Shown here one piece after another: positions 1-6,138 of a stretch of 15,189 nt of DNA. The position numbers and the translations under genes are program-made. The stretch comes from CAYHEQ01 sp964355795. Its GTDB lineage: Bacteria > Patescibacteriota > JACPGU01. The stretch lies in contig CAYHEQ010000020.1 of NCBI GenBank assembly GCA_964355795.1, positions 1-15,189 on the forward strand. The letters are read 5' to 3'. The notes below the pieces were generated by a model. That model made no database searches. It was given only the letters and a program-made list of their open reading frames with translations, and was not told where the DNA came from. The stretch's first letter is position 1. Each line of letters opens with the position of its first letter.

Positions 1-55
1 TCCGAGGTTCGACCTTGGAGAAGTTCGAAGCTAAGGTCGAACCTCTGAATTGATT
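1..55. repeat. Hairpin repeat, copy 1
   Basis: The 13-bp arm GAGGTTCGACCTT at 4-16 is matched by its exact reverse complement at 33-45. A near-identical copy (about 52 of 55 bases) lies at 10437-10491, there inside a larger nest of palindromes. The left edge may be cut by the window start. The arms contain a TTCGA word like a tRNA T-loop, but no tRNA fold surrounds it. Confidence 0.85.
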
Positions 56-380
56 CTACGAACATTAAGTAAGATGAGACAAACAGGGGAGCGAAAGGGA
101 ACGAAAGGGGACATTTCCGTGAGAGTCGGCTCCTGGATCTGACCAAGAAAAGCCCCTCTCCAGATTAGCCCCCCTGTCTATGTCGCAAAAGGTATCTTGT
201 GCGACATCTCTGTTCTCGTGTTCCCTCTCTATTTGTCCCTATTTTTTTACTTTTTTATTTTCTTAATTTTTTATTCCCCCCCTCCCCTCTCCTATTCGTG
301 GCTTAGATTAGCCACTTTCTACCCTTATGAGGTTCATATACTGCAACATATTTTAGCTACTTGTCAAGGCTTTACTGGTT
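56..380. other. Gene-free stretch, T/C-rich
   Basis: No convincing gene is seen. The section near 230-290 is a run of T and C tracts that gives an artificially hydrophobic reading frame on the plus strand. An 8-bp perfect inverted repeat (ATGTCGCA at 180-187, TGCGACAT at 200-207, 12-nt loop) is the only clear structure; it has no U tract on either side, so it is not a typical terminator. No convincing promoter was found. Confidence 0.5.
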
Positions 381-420
381 AAAATAAAAGCCCATATCCC
401 CTTTTACGGTTATATAGGCC
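381..420 (-). terminator. Intrinsic terminator of the small-ORF cluster
   Basis: Read on the minus strand, GGCCTATAT (420 to 412) pairs with ATATGGGCT (397 to 389) in a 9-bp stem that includes two G-U pairs. The loop is 14 nt and the stem is followed by TTTATTTT. It lies 35 bases past the stop codon of the last small reading frame (455-532), which is where a terminator for that cluster would be expected. Confidence 0.55.
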
Positions 421-426
421 ATTTTT

Positions 427-446
427 GAACCTGGCGTGCCAGGTTC
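427..446. repeat. Perfect 20-bp palindrome
   Basis: GAACCTGGC at 427-435 and GCCAGGTTC at 438-446 are exact reverse complements separated by GT. It lies between the last small reading frame and its probable terminator. Neither strand has a U tract after it, so a DNA-binding site or a repeat remnant is more likely than a terminator. Confidence 0.6.
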
Positions 447-454
447 GGAAAAAA

Positions 455-532
455 TTAAGCCGTGATTTTCACCAGAAACCAGCAGATAGCCAAGAAGAAA
501 ATCGCACCACAGGTGATTACCAATGGGCTCAT
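455..532 (-). CDS. 25-residue single-span membrane peptide
   Basis: This frame begins ATG at 532 and ends TAA at 455-457. The peptide starts MSPLVITCGAIFFLA and is almost wholly hydrophobic, ending in VKITA, so one transmembrane helix is expected. A strong Shine-Dalgarno sequence (GGAGGTG) lies 8 nt before the ATG, and that is the main reason to call it a gene at all. It is the last of four tiny frames on this strand, 79 nt after the 62-residue frame, and a likely terminator follows. No family is recognised. A chance frame cannot be excluded at this length, but ribosome site, hydrophobic composition and terminator together make a real peptide plausible. Confidence 0.4.
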   Translation of the reverse strand: MSPLVITCGAIFFLAICWFLVKITA

Positions 533-611
533 AGTGCCCCCACCTCCCCTTTTTCTTTCGTAGCCATGCCTACCAGATGCCCTTGCCACGCATTTATGCG
601 CGCGTTATCCG

Positions 612-800
612 TCAATCTAAATCTGACGGTTGTTCTCGGCGCCCGCTCAACACCAATTCTTCGTAAGTCATCAAGGGGCAACTATCATCTTTCTCTTCTC
701 TGGAGACCATCTCCTTGAAAAGTTCCCAGACGAAACAGAGGAAGAGAATGCTCACTACTGTCAAAACCGCCAATCCGATCAATACAATCATCCACCACAT
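612..800 (-). CDS. 62-residue single-span membrane protein, unknown
   Basis: The start ATG at 800 has AGGAGG placed 8 nt upstream, an excellent ribosome site, and the frame ends in TGA. Residues 4-28 are a hydrophobic helix (beginning MIVLIGLAVLT), preceded by two tryptophans. Residues 29-62 form a charged, hydrophilic tail rich in Glu, Asp and Arg. That is the architecture of a small membrane-anchored protein with a soluble tail. It follows the 57-residue frame by 19 nt and is followed by the 25-residue frame, so the genes are probably co-transcribed. No family is recognised and no function is proposed. Confidence comes from the ribosome site and the coherent membrane-plus-tail pattern rather than from homology. 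Confidence 0.6.
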   Translation of the reverse strand: MWWMIVLIGLAVLTVVSILFLCFVWELFKEMVSREEKDDSCPLMTYEELVLSGRREQPSDLD

Positions 801-819
801 AGGTCATTCCTCCTTGGTT

Positions 820-993
820 TTAGTCCAGAAATGTTGTCTGCCCATCTACTAGCGACCGACGACTAGCTCTCTCCATCTCATAAAAATCTTCTTTGGTTCT
901 CGCAAACAGTTCTTCGTGTATAGCTTTCGCGTCCAAAGGTACGGACCCTACCCCAGATTCAGGATTTATGCCAGAAAATATGATGAATTCCAC
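820..993 (-). CDS. 57-residue small soluble protein, unknown, GTG start
   Basis: I place the start at GTG 991-993 because AGGAGG stands exactly 6 nt before it, immediately after the stop codon of the upstream 41-residue gene. A longer frame reaches 1062, but it would overlap that gene. The product starts (M)EFIIFSGINPESGVGS and continues into an amphipathic, charged stretch (LDAKAIHEELFARTKEDFYEME begins near residue 20), likely helical. It has no signal peptide or membrane helix. Spacings of 13 nt upstream and 19 nt downstream fit an operon. I do not recognise the family. Confidence 0.55.
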   Translation of the reverse strand: MEFIIFSGINPESGVGSVPLDAKAIHEELFARTKEDFYEMERASRRSLVDGQTTFLD

Positions 994-1006
994 GACGTGC
1001 CTCCTC

Positions 1007-1132
1007 TCATCCCCCTTCGTTTTCTGTAATAAAGCCAATCGCGAACAGAGTGAAGCCAACACCCAAAACTGCCAAAAGGGTGGCCGTCACTACACTGGCA
1101 ATAACCGCTCCCCTCAAGATATTGCCCAACAT
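1007..1132 (-). CDS. 41-residue single-span membrane peptide
   Basis: The frame begins ATG at 1132 and ends TGA at 1007-1009. The peptide begins MLGNILRGAVIASVV and is hydrophobic from about residue 9 to 35 (Gly/Ala/Val/Leu/Phe-rich), ending in TENEGG. This gives one membrane span with a short acidic tail. A purine-rich ribosome site (GAGAGGGGG) lies 8 nt before the start. The gene leads a run of four tiny frames. Upstream is the heptamer array that separates it from the type IV ATPase gene, and no clear promoter was found there, so read-through from the ATPase gene is possible. The family is unknown. At this length automated gene callers would usually skip it. Confidence 0.5.
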   Translation of the reverse strand: MLGNILRGAVIASVVTATLLAVLGVGFTLFAIGFITENEGG

Positions 1133-1186
1133 GGTTCTAGCCCCCTCTCTCTTTTGGATTTTGCGCAAATTGTTCAGGTGCAATTC

Positions 1187-1249
1187 TGAATCCTGAATCC
1201 TGAATCCTAAATCCTAAATCCTAAATCCTAAATCCTAAATCCCGAATCT
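1187..1249. repeat. Heptamer tandem array
   Basis: Three units of TGAATCC (1187-1207) are followed by five units of TAAATCC (1208-1242) and one degenerate unit CGAATCT (1243-1249), with no spacing errors. The array ends two bases from the stop codon of the type IV ATPase gene (1252-1254). A related heptamer array (unit AAATCCC on the minus strand) lies inside the pseudouridine synthase gene near 10850-10903. Confidence 0.95.
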
Positions 1250-1251
1250 CC

Positions 1252-3978
1252 TCAAATCTCTATCGTCCCGCCCGGCTCAATGATAGCATTATCTTTTGCC
1301 ACTGGCGCAGACACGACATGTCGTGTCTCTACGACAGGCACTTCCACTAATATCTCCTTTGACGCGACAATCGGTTCCGTTTTTGGTTCCAGGAGTTCCG
1401 CAAAAACAACTTTCTTTTTCCTGATATACCAAATCCCGCCTTTTTTATCCTTAAATTCTTTTAAGCCCTCCCCGGCTCTCTTTTCTTCCGCTACGCCTTT
1501 CTTGCCCCTTTTGTCATCGCCTTTTCCTTCCAACTGCGCCATTTGTTCGCTCCAAGTAAGAATAGCCTTTTCCACTTCGGCCTTGGGAATAGCGTAGCGT
1601 CTTCTAGATTCTTCTATGATCTGCTGGCCAAAACCGTATTTTTCTTTGAAATACTCCCAGTATTTTATCGTCGTTGCCGAGAAAGCCGGATAGACGGTAT
1701 TGTCTATCATCATCTTCACATAGATATGAAAAGTAGAGAGATTGACCATATCGTTCTCGTCAAAAACCGGCTCAAATGTTTTCTTTAATGTTGGCGGGTC
1801 ATCTGGACCAACGCGAAAAAGGATAATATTGCCGGCGTTGCCTAGAACAGCGTCGCGGATTTCGGGAGTTAATTGCGCGATATACTGGTGCGCGATAATA
1901 AGGTTCAGTTTGTATTTGCGCGACTCCGACAAGATATTGGCAAAAGAGCTGGTGGCGAAATTTTGGAATTCGTCAACATAGAGGTAAAAATTATTCATCT
2001 CATCGTCTCTTCGGCCAGCTCTCTCCATTATCGTCAAATAGATTTTGGTGATAATCATCGCGCCGAGCAACCGCATATTGTCCTCCCCGATTTCACCCTT
2101 AGAAAGTTTGACCAAAAGAATCTTGTTGGTATCAGTGATGTCCTTGAAATCAATAGTGGATTTCGGCTGACCCACCATATTGCGAATGGATGGCACCGAA
2201 AGAAATTGCCCGATTTTGTTCTGAATGGGCGCGATGGCTTCCACGAGAAATTTGGGACTGGATTTCGCCTGCGCCTCAAATTCTTCCAGCCAAAATTCTT
2301 TGACGGTCGGGTCTTTGACGTTGGCGATAATCATATTGCGGTACTCTTTATTAACCAACATCTTGGACGCTGAAAGAAGTGTCGTCCCCGGTGTTTCCAA
2401 GAGCGCCAAGATAGTATTTTTCAAAATATGCTCCATTCGAGCCGACCAGACACCTTCCCAAATTTTCGTGAAAATACTCATCAAAGACGAAGCAACCAGG
2501 TCCCTTTTGTGTTCGTCCACATTTTCCAACAAATTGAAGCCATTACAGTATTCCCTATCGCCAGGATTGAGCATCACCACGTCTTTGATTCTATTCTCTG
2601 GAATATAGTCTAGGATAGTATCAATGAATTCGCCGTGCGGATCAATAATAGCCAGCCCCCTCCCCTCTTTGATGTCGTCCAGAGCCTGGATTTTCATGAC
2701 GGTAGATTTACCAGTACCGGTCTGCCCAATGATGTACATATGTTGATTGCGATCTTTGGCCTTGATGCCGAAATTGATGGTTTGGTCGCGGAAATTGGTC
2801 TGACCAAAAACGGTCAGTTCTTCAGACGAGACGATACCCTCAATAGGCAAAACTGCCGGTGGTTCGCCTTTCTTGCTCCCCGCCCAAACGATAGAGGGAG
2901 TTTCCACCGTTATAGTCGGCAAATGGTAGAGCGAAGCTATCTCCTCAATGTTCAAAACAAAACCCTTTTCCTCAAAGCTCCTGGTCTGCACTTGATTCAA
3001 GAAATCTGGATCGTCTATCTGAACACTACCATAGGTGAAGCCGTTGAGATTAGAGGCGTTGTATTGCTTGAAAGCGCCCACAATAGACTGCACTTTGAGA
3101 CGAAGCGCTTCGGGGTCTTTGGGCGAGAGAAAAATCAGGCGAATTTTCGTTTCGTAACCTAATTTCGTTGATTTTTCTTCTATCGCCTTGGCCGCTTGCT
3201 CTACCGGGCCGGGTAGTTTGAAGCCCTTCGCCATAACGTCTGGGGGGGCGCTCAAAAATTTAATGACATTGAAAATAAAGGATAAAAATTTCTTCGCTCC
3301 TTTGCCACCAGAAAGATTGGTAATCCGCCCATTTTTCAAATCGTTGACATAAGTGATAGCCTTCCTCTGCCAAGAATCGTCCACCGGCCGAATGAGCGTC
3401 TGCACCCAGATCTGCTCATCATCTTCTACTTGCGCCAGCACGCCAGTAATCCCCGCCAGAGGGTCCACTTCAAAATTGAGGAAGGTTTTGATGGGATAAA
3501 TATCGCGGCGAATGAGGTCCAGCTCGGTGCCGGCGAAATGCAATCCCTCCGGCCTTTTGGCCAAAGTATAGTCTTCCACCTCGCGAATCTCCACGTTGGG
3601 ATATTGCGAATACATTTGCCCTTCAATGAAATCTTTCAGGTGCGTCGGCACATAGATATAAAATTTGATGTACTTGGCCATAGAGACAATCTCTAGGCTG
3701 ATATGCTCTTGGAAAGAACCGTCGTTTAATCTTTCTCTGGCCGATTTGTAAATACCATGGATAGAAGCAAACATGAATTGCGCCGATAAGGGCCCTTTCT
3801 CGTTATTCCTCGGCACTTGCACGAGCAAGGTAGTGTATTTTTGCTTGACCAACCAAAAACGACGCCGACGTTTCTTGTAGGCGTTGACAATCAGAGATAC
3901 CACCAAAACCCATCCGCCGATAATAAGGAGGTAAAGAAAAATACGAACGAGATCAAAGATGAGAGAAGCGGTAGTCAC
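1252..3978 (-). CDS. VirD4/TraD-like type IV coupling ATPase, membrane anchored
   Basis: This 908-residue protein has one N-terminal membrane helix (about residues 11-33) followed by a basic cluster (KKRRRR). An N-terminal half of roughly 350 residues follows, then a P-loop motor domain. Walker A is GQTGTGKS (418-425), followed by an IIDPHGE strand (444-450), a second acidic strand YLYVDEFQNF (665-674) and an LIIAHQY strand (693-699). This is the motif order of TraD/VirD4 coupling proteins and HerA-like ATPases, which pump DNA or protein substrates through type IV channels. The last 100 residues are Lys/Glu-rich and probably disordered. No conjugation genes are nearby, so the role (DNA transfer, DNA uptake or another export task) is unknown. 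The start codon is GTG without an SD sequence. Terminator and candidate promoter lie just upstream. Confidence 0.85.
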   Translation of the reverse strand: MTTASLIFDLVRIFLYLLIIGGWVLVVSLIVNAYKKRRRRFWLVKQKYTTLLVQVPRNNEKGPLSAQFMFASIHGIYKSARERLNDGSFQEHISLEIVSMAKYIKFYIYVPTHLKDFIEGQMYSQYPNVEIREVEDYTLAKRPEGLHFAGTELDLIRRDIYPIKTFLNFEVDPLAGITGVLAQVEDDEQIWVQTLIRPVDDSWQRKAITYVNDLKNGRITNLSGGKGAKKFLSFIFNVIKFLSAPPDVMAKGFKLPGPVEQAAKAIEEKSTKLGYETKIRLIFLSPKDPEALRLKVQSIVGAFKQYNASNLNGFTYGSVQIDDPDFLNQVQTRSFEEKGFVLNIEEIASLYHLPTITVETPSIVWAGSKKGEPPAVLPIEGIVSSEELTVFGQTNFRDQTINFGIKAKDRNQHMYIIGQTGTGKSTVMKIQALDDIKEGRGLAIIDPHGEFIDTILDYIPENRIKDVVMLNPGDREYCNGFNLLENVDEHKRDLVASSLMSIFTKIWEGVWSARMEHILKNTILALLETPGTTLLSASKMLVNKEYRNMIIANVKDPTVKEFWLEEFEAQAKSSPKFLVEAIAPIQNKIGQFLSVPSIRNMVGQPKSTIDFKDITDTNKILLVKLSKGEIGEDNMRLLGAMIITKIYLTIMERAGRRDDEMNNFYLYVDEFQNFATSSFANILSESRKYKLNLIIAHQYIAQLTPEIRDAVLGNAGNIILFRVGPDDPPTLKKTFEPVFDENDMVNLSTFHIYVKMMIDNTVYPAFSATTIKYWEYFKEKYGFGQQIIEESRRRYAIPKAEVEKAILTWSEQMAQLEGKGDDKRGKKGVAEEKRAGEGLKEFKDKKGGIWYIRKKKVVFAELLEPKTEPIVASKEILVEVPVVETRHVVSAPVAKDNAIIEPGGTIEI

Positions 3979-4086
3979 AGTAAAAGTTTAAGGCTAAAAG
4001 CGCAAAGCGCAAAACAACAGTACAAAATTAAAAATTTTGAACTTGAATTGCTGTTTTACATTTTTCGTTTTTCACTTTACGCCCCT

Positions 4087-4092
4087 ATTATA
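4087..4092 (-). promoter_or_regulatory. Candidate -10 box of the type IV ATPase gene
   Basis: TATAAT on the minus strand sits just after the terminator of the upstream gene and about 110 bases before the GTG start at 3978. No good -35 hexamer lies 16-18 bases upstream (TTTTAC at best), so this is a partial promoter call. Confidence 0.4.
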
Positions 4093-4107
4093 CTACTATT
4101 GTTGAAA

Positions 4108-4153
4108 AAGTAAAAAGCCCCTTCGCGATAATCTGCGAGGAGGCTTTTTACTT
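4108..4153 (-). terminator. Strong intrinsic terminator
   Basis: AAGTAAAAAGCC at 4108-4119 and GGCTTTTTACTT at 4142-4153 are perfect reverse complements, and the stem is extended inward by imperfect pairing around TTCGC/GCGAG. On the minus strand it ends the sigma4/HARE-HTH gene. Because the arms carry A and T tracts, it could also work on the plus strand. Confidence 0.85.
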
Positions 4154-4175
4154 CATATTTGTTGTTTAATTACTT

Positions 4176-4223
4176 ACTAGCTTATTAGCTGACTAGCTGA
4201 CTAGCTGATTTGCTTACTAGCTT
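4176..4223. repeat. Octamer tandem array ending on a stop codon
   Basis: Six contiguous 8-base units are visible: ACTAGCTT, ATTAGCTG, ACTAGCTG, ACTAGCTG, ATTTGCTT, ACTAGCTT. A seventh weaker unit (AATTACTT) precedes them at 4168-4175. The final two bases of the array belong to the TAA stop codon (4222-4224) of the neighbouring minus-strand gene. Confidence 0.9.
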
Positions 4224-5331
4224 ACTCCACCACCAGCATCCAACCGTCTTTACTTCTTTTGAATTTCTTGGAGCTTTGCAGATTGATGAGGATAGTGGCC
4301 TTTTTCACCCTCTTTTTCTCCATCACTTTTTCCACAATATCTTTTTGAGCCATGGGCGCGCTTGCTTTTCTCATAATCTTTTCAATCACTTCTTCCACCG
4401 TGCCCGCCTCAAAGCCCCATGTCGTCAGCCCGTAAAGACCGCGACCAACGAGGACAAATCTCTTGTCGGAAATCAGTTCATTGTGGACGGTTTGCACTGT
4501 CACTTTCTTGAGATCAAAAGCGCCTTTTTCAATTTCCTTGGCAATTTCGGAGAAATGCAAAGGCTCGCCTTTTTTGGAAAGAATATAAAATATCTTGTCG
4601 CGAATAGTCTTTGGCTTCACCCAAGACCAGCTGGACAATCCCCTCTTGCCTTCGCCATGAGGGTGCAATTGACGAGAAAGTTCCATCGCAGATTTGAAAA
4701 ATGCTGGATTAACATTTTCTGCGTGCTTTTTGGCCACTTCGTGTTGCGCGATAGCTGTCAGTAAAGCCTCATCCTCCATCACTTCCCCGCGCGCTTCCAG
4801 AATAGAGGAAAAAGCGTTAGCGATTTCCCCAATCATACCAGCAGTATATTGGGACAAAGCCCAGCCAGCGTGCGTCTGATCTGATTCTGGAATAGCGCGC
4901 ACTTCTTCGTCCAAAAGGAGGACAAATTTCAAAGTCTTTTTGATCTCGTCTTCTCTTTCTTTGGCTAGGTCAGCAATGAGTTCAGAAGCCAAAATATTCT
5001 CCTTGACCGCTCCGCCACAACCTGTAATAATGACGCGAATCTTGTCAAAGGTAGATTTGTTGTGGTCCAATTTAGCGATCTTGCGTAGCTTCACGAGTGA
5101 GGCCGCTTCAATCTGGCGAATACGCTCGCGTGTGACACCAAATTCTTTGCCGATGGAATCCAAGGTGGAATGCTTGCGACCAGACAAACCAAAACGACGC
5201 ATCAATACTTTGCGTTGTTTTTCTTTCAGATGCGAGATCAAATCACGCACGAACTTAGCGAAGTGGGCGTCTTTGATCTTGCTCTCTGTCAGAGTTTCCA
5301 AAATTTGAGCAACATTGTCTTTGTCGGACAT
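4222..5331 (-). CDS. Sigma-70 region 4 / HARE-HTH fusion regulator
   Basis: The 369-residue product has a sigma-70 region 4 near its N terminus (about 38-85). The core LMRRFGLSG, the helix-turn-helix TLDSIGKEFGVTRERIRQIE and the following KLRKI are all typical of the part of primary sigma factors that reads the -35 box. There is no region 2, so it cannot be a complete sigma factor. The C terminus (about 240-305) looks like a HARE-HTH domain, the fold of the RNA polymerase delta subunit (KTIRDKIFYILSKKGEPLHF start, then a GLYGLTTWG end). A second winged-helix-like unit covers 310-369. The middle is helical and unassigned. A regulator that binds RNA polymerase or promoters is likely. A near-consensus promoter and a long foldable 5' UTR precede it; no SD sequence is seen. 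Confidence 0.85.
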   Translation of the reverse strand: MSDKDNVAQILETLTESKIKDAHFAKFVRDLISHLKEKQRKVLMRRFGLSGRKHSTLDSIGKEFGVTRERIRQIEAASLVKLRKIAKLDHNKSTFDKIRVIITGCGGAVKENILASELIADLAKEREDEIKKTLKFVLLLDEEVRAIPESDQTHAGWALSQYTAGMIGEIANAFSSILEARGEVMEDEALLTAIAQHEVAKKHAENVNPAFFKSAMELSRQLHPHGEGKRGLSSWSWVKPKTIRDKIFYILSKKGEPLHFSEIAKEIEKGAFDLKKVTVQTVHNELISDKRFVLVGRGLYGLTTWGFEAGTVEEVIEKIMRKASAPMAQKDIVEKVMEKKRVKKATILINLQSSKKFKRSKDGWMLVVE

Positions 5332-5346
5332 AAAATTTTGAGTTTT

Positions 5347-5443
5347 CGTAATCAGGTAATTTATAGTAACTTATGGTAATTGTTTGTTCTAATTACAATT
5401 AATTACGCGCGAAGCGCAAATTACCATAAATTACCTGATTACG
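5347..5443 (-). promoter_or_regulatory. Self-complementary 5' UTR element
   Basis: Nearly the whole leader of the sigma4/HARE gene can fold. The arm at 5419-5443 is complementary to 5347-5381, with the left arm carrying a 10-base insertion (around TAGTAACT). The result is about 25 paired bases in two blocks around a roughly 37-base loop. It lies between the promoter (5458-5486) and the ATG at 5331. It could be a repeat remnant, an mRNA stabiliser or a feedback site. Confidence 0.7.
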
Positions 5444-5457
5444 AGTTTTACGCTCTC

Positions 5458-5486
5458 ATTATACCTGATAAATAAACCCTTGTCAA
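5458..5486 (-). promoter_or_regulatory. Near-perfect sigma-70 promoter
   Basis: On the minus strand, TTGACA (5486 to 5481), a 17-base spacer and TATAAT (5463 to 5458) match consensus at every position. It faces the sigma4/HARE gene, giving a leader of about 120 nt. Confidence 0.9.
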
Positions 5487-5524
5487 CAGTTAAATCTTAG
5501 GGGGCTGATTTTGTAGCAAAATAA

Positions 5525-5551
5525 AAAGACTCCCTGCTATTTGGAGACTTT
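5525..5551 (-). terminator. Probable terminator of the Sec operon
   Basis: On the minus strand AAAGTCTCC and GGAGTCTTT form a stem with a single T-T mismatch, followed by a T-rich run (TTTTTATTTT including stem bases). It lies about 145 bases past the end of the small basic protein gene and before the promoter of the next gene. Confidence 0.55.
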
Positions 5552-5552
5552 C

Positions 5553-5575
5553 TTAGAGCCTGTTCAACATCTTTT
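5553..5575. repeat. Solo copy of a terminal-repeat word
   Basis: The 23 bases starting TTAGAGCCTGTTCA are the same as 10261-10283 except for one base. At 10261 this word is the left end of a larger element; here no matching right end was found, so it looks like a solo or decayed copy. Confidence 0.7.
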
Positions 5576-5594
5576 TTCTGCAGCCTGGGCCGAA

Positions 5595-5659
5595 TCCCGA
5601 GGCGAGGCCTCCCTCCAGAGGCGGGCAGGTGGGGAAATTTTTAAGGCCTCGCCTCGGGA
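5595..5659. repeat. GC-rich inverted repeat, 16-bp perfect arms
   Basis: TCCCGAGGCGAGGCCT at 5595-5610 and its exact reverse complement at 5644-5659 flank a 33-base loop. The loop holds GGCGGGCAGG, a word related to the palindromic insert inside cysS (14334-14354). It sits in the 3' flank of the Sec operon. Confidence 0.85.
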
Positions 5660-5695
5660 CCATAACTGCCGTATCTATCTTCAAACCTGAACCTG

Positions 5696-6046
5696 CTATT
5701 TCCCCTTTTTCTCCAAAAAATGCTCAATATAAAAGTCTTTGACCACCGAAGCGTTTTGCACGATGCGAAAGACGAAAACCACAATCACTCCCAGATAAAG
5801 ATCAATATTCAATTTATCCCCCAAAAAGACAAAGAAAATCACCAAAAGAGCATAAAAAATGAGGCTCAAGACGAAATTGGCCGTCTTGTAATCCCCTTGG
5901 ATTTGGGAGCGAATAGCGCTGATCAGGCAGTCCAAAACGACCAGAATAATCACCGCTGTATAGCGAGACAAGGACACTGGAATATCCCAGGGTATCACTG
6001 CCCCCAAGAGAACCCCTGCAATAATACCGAAAAGAGTGTAGAGCAT
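5696..6046 (-). CDS. sbp: DUF1290 small basic protein (Sbp-like membrane protein)
   Basis: This 116-residue integral membrane protein has about four hydrophobic segments (residues 1-20, 28-48, 59-80, 84-100) and a basic end (FLEKKGK). The pattern GxxxGxxxGAxxPW, then YTAVIILVVLDCLISAIRS, GDKLNIDLYLGVIVVFVFRIVQN matches my memory of the DUF1290 family, called Sbp in Bacillus, where the gene sits beside ftsA/ftsZ. Its biochemical role is not established. Length matches the family. Here it is the last gene of the secD-secF operon, 83 bases after the secF stop codon, with a copy of the palindromic repeat filling the gap. The ATG at 6046 has no SD sequence; the repeat ends four bases before it. 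Confidence 0.8.
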   Translation of the reverse strand: MLYTLFGIIAGVLLGAVIPWDIPVSLSRYTAVIILVVLDCLISAIRSQIQGDYKTANFVLSLIFYALLVIFFVFLGDKLNIDLYLGVIVVFVFRIVQNASVVKDFYIEHFLEKKGK

Positions 6047-6049
6047 GTT

Positions 6050-6138
6050 CTATACACTTACGGATACAATACGGATATACGGAAAATCTGATCTGTTCTG
6101 TCCGTATATCTGTACTAAATCCGTAGTGTCTAGTGTTT
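6050..6138. repeat. Sec-junction palindrome, copy A (secF/sbp)
   Basis: Imperfect palindrome. The arm starting CACTTACGGATACAATACGG (from 6055) pairs with 6101-6128, about 24 of 28 positions. The right end contains CACTAGACACTACGG (minus strand), which includes the TAG stop codon of secF at 6130-6132 and its last codons. The left end stops at the start codon of the small basic protein gene. Confidence 0.9.

Noticed and set aside
4..45. tRNA or T-arm suggested by GGTTCGA in the hairpin repeat
   Set aside because: No acceptor, D or anticodon arms surround it, and a near-identical copy lies in a repeat nest at 10437-10491.
180..207. Riboswitch or small RNA around the ATGTCGCA inverted repeat
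   Set aside because: There is only one 8-bp stem and no conserved motif that I can name; kept only as a note under the gene-free stretch.
197..382. Plus-strand frame of 61 residues, strongly hydrophobic
   Set aside because: Its hydrophobicity comes from poly-T and TTC tracts; there is no ribosome site, and a minus-strand terminator overlaps its end.
427..446. Terminator at the 20-bp palindrome
   Set aside because: Neither strand has a U tract after the hairpin; the structure at 381-420 fits a terminator much better.
534..572. A 12-codon frame ending on the start of the 25-residue peptide (overlapping ATGA)
   Set aside because: It has no separate ribosome site and encodes mostly the SD region of the next frame; too short to support.
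820..1062. 80-residue version of the 57-residue small gene
   Set aside because: The longer start overlaps the 41-residue gene, while the GTG at 993 has an ideal AGGAGG six bases before it.
1187..1249. Possible CRISPR-like array
   Set aside because: The 7-base units are contiguous with no spacers; it is a simple tandem repeat. The octamer array at 4176-4223 was rejected for the same reason.
1873..3162. Long plus-strand frames (up to 175 codons) within the type IV ATPase gene
   Set aside because: They are antisense shadows of a gene with clear motifs and have no recognisable protein features or ribosome sites.
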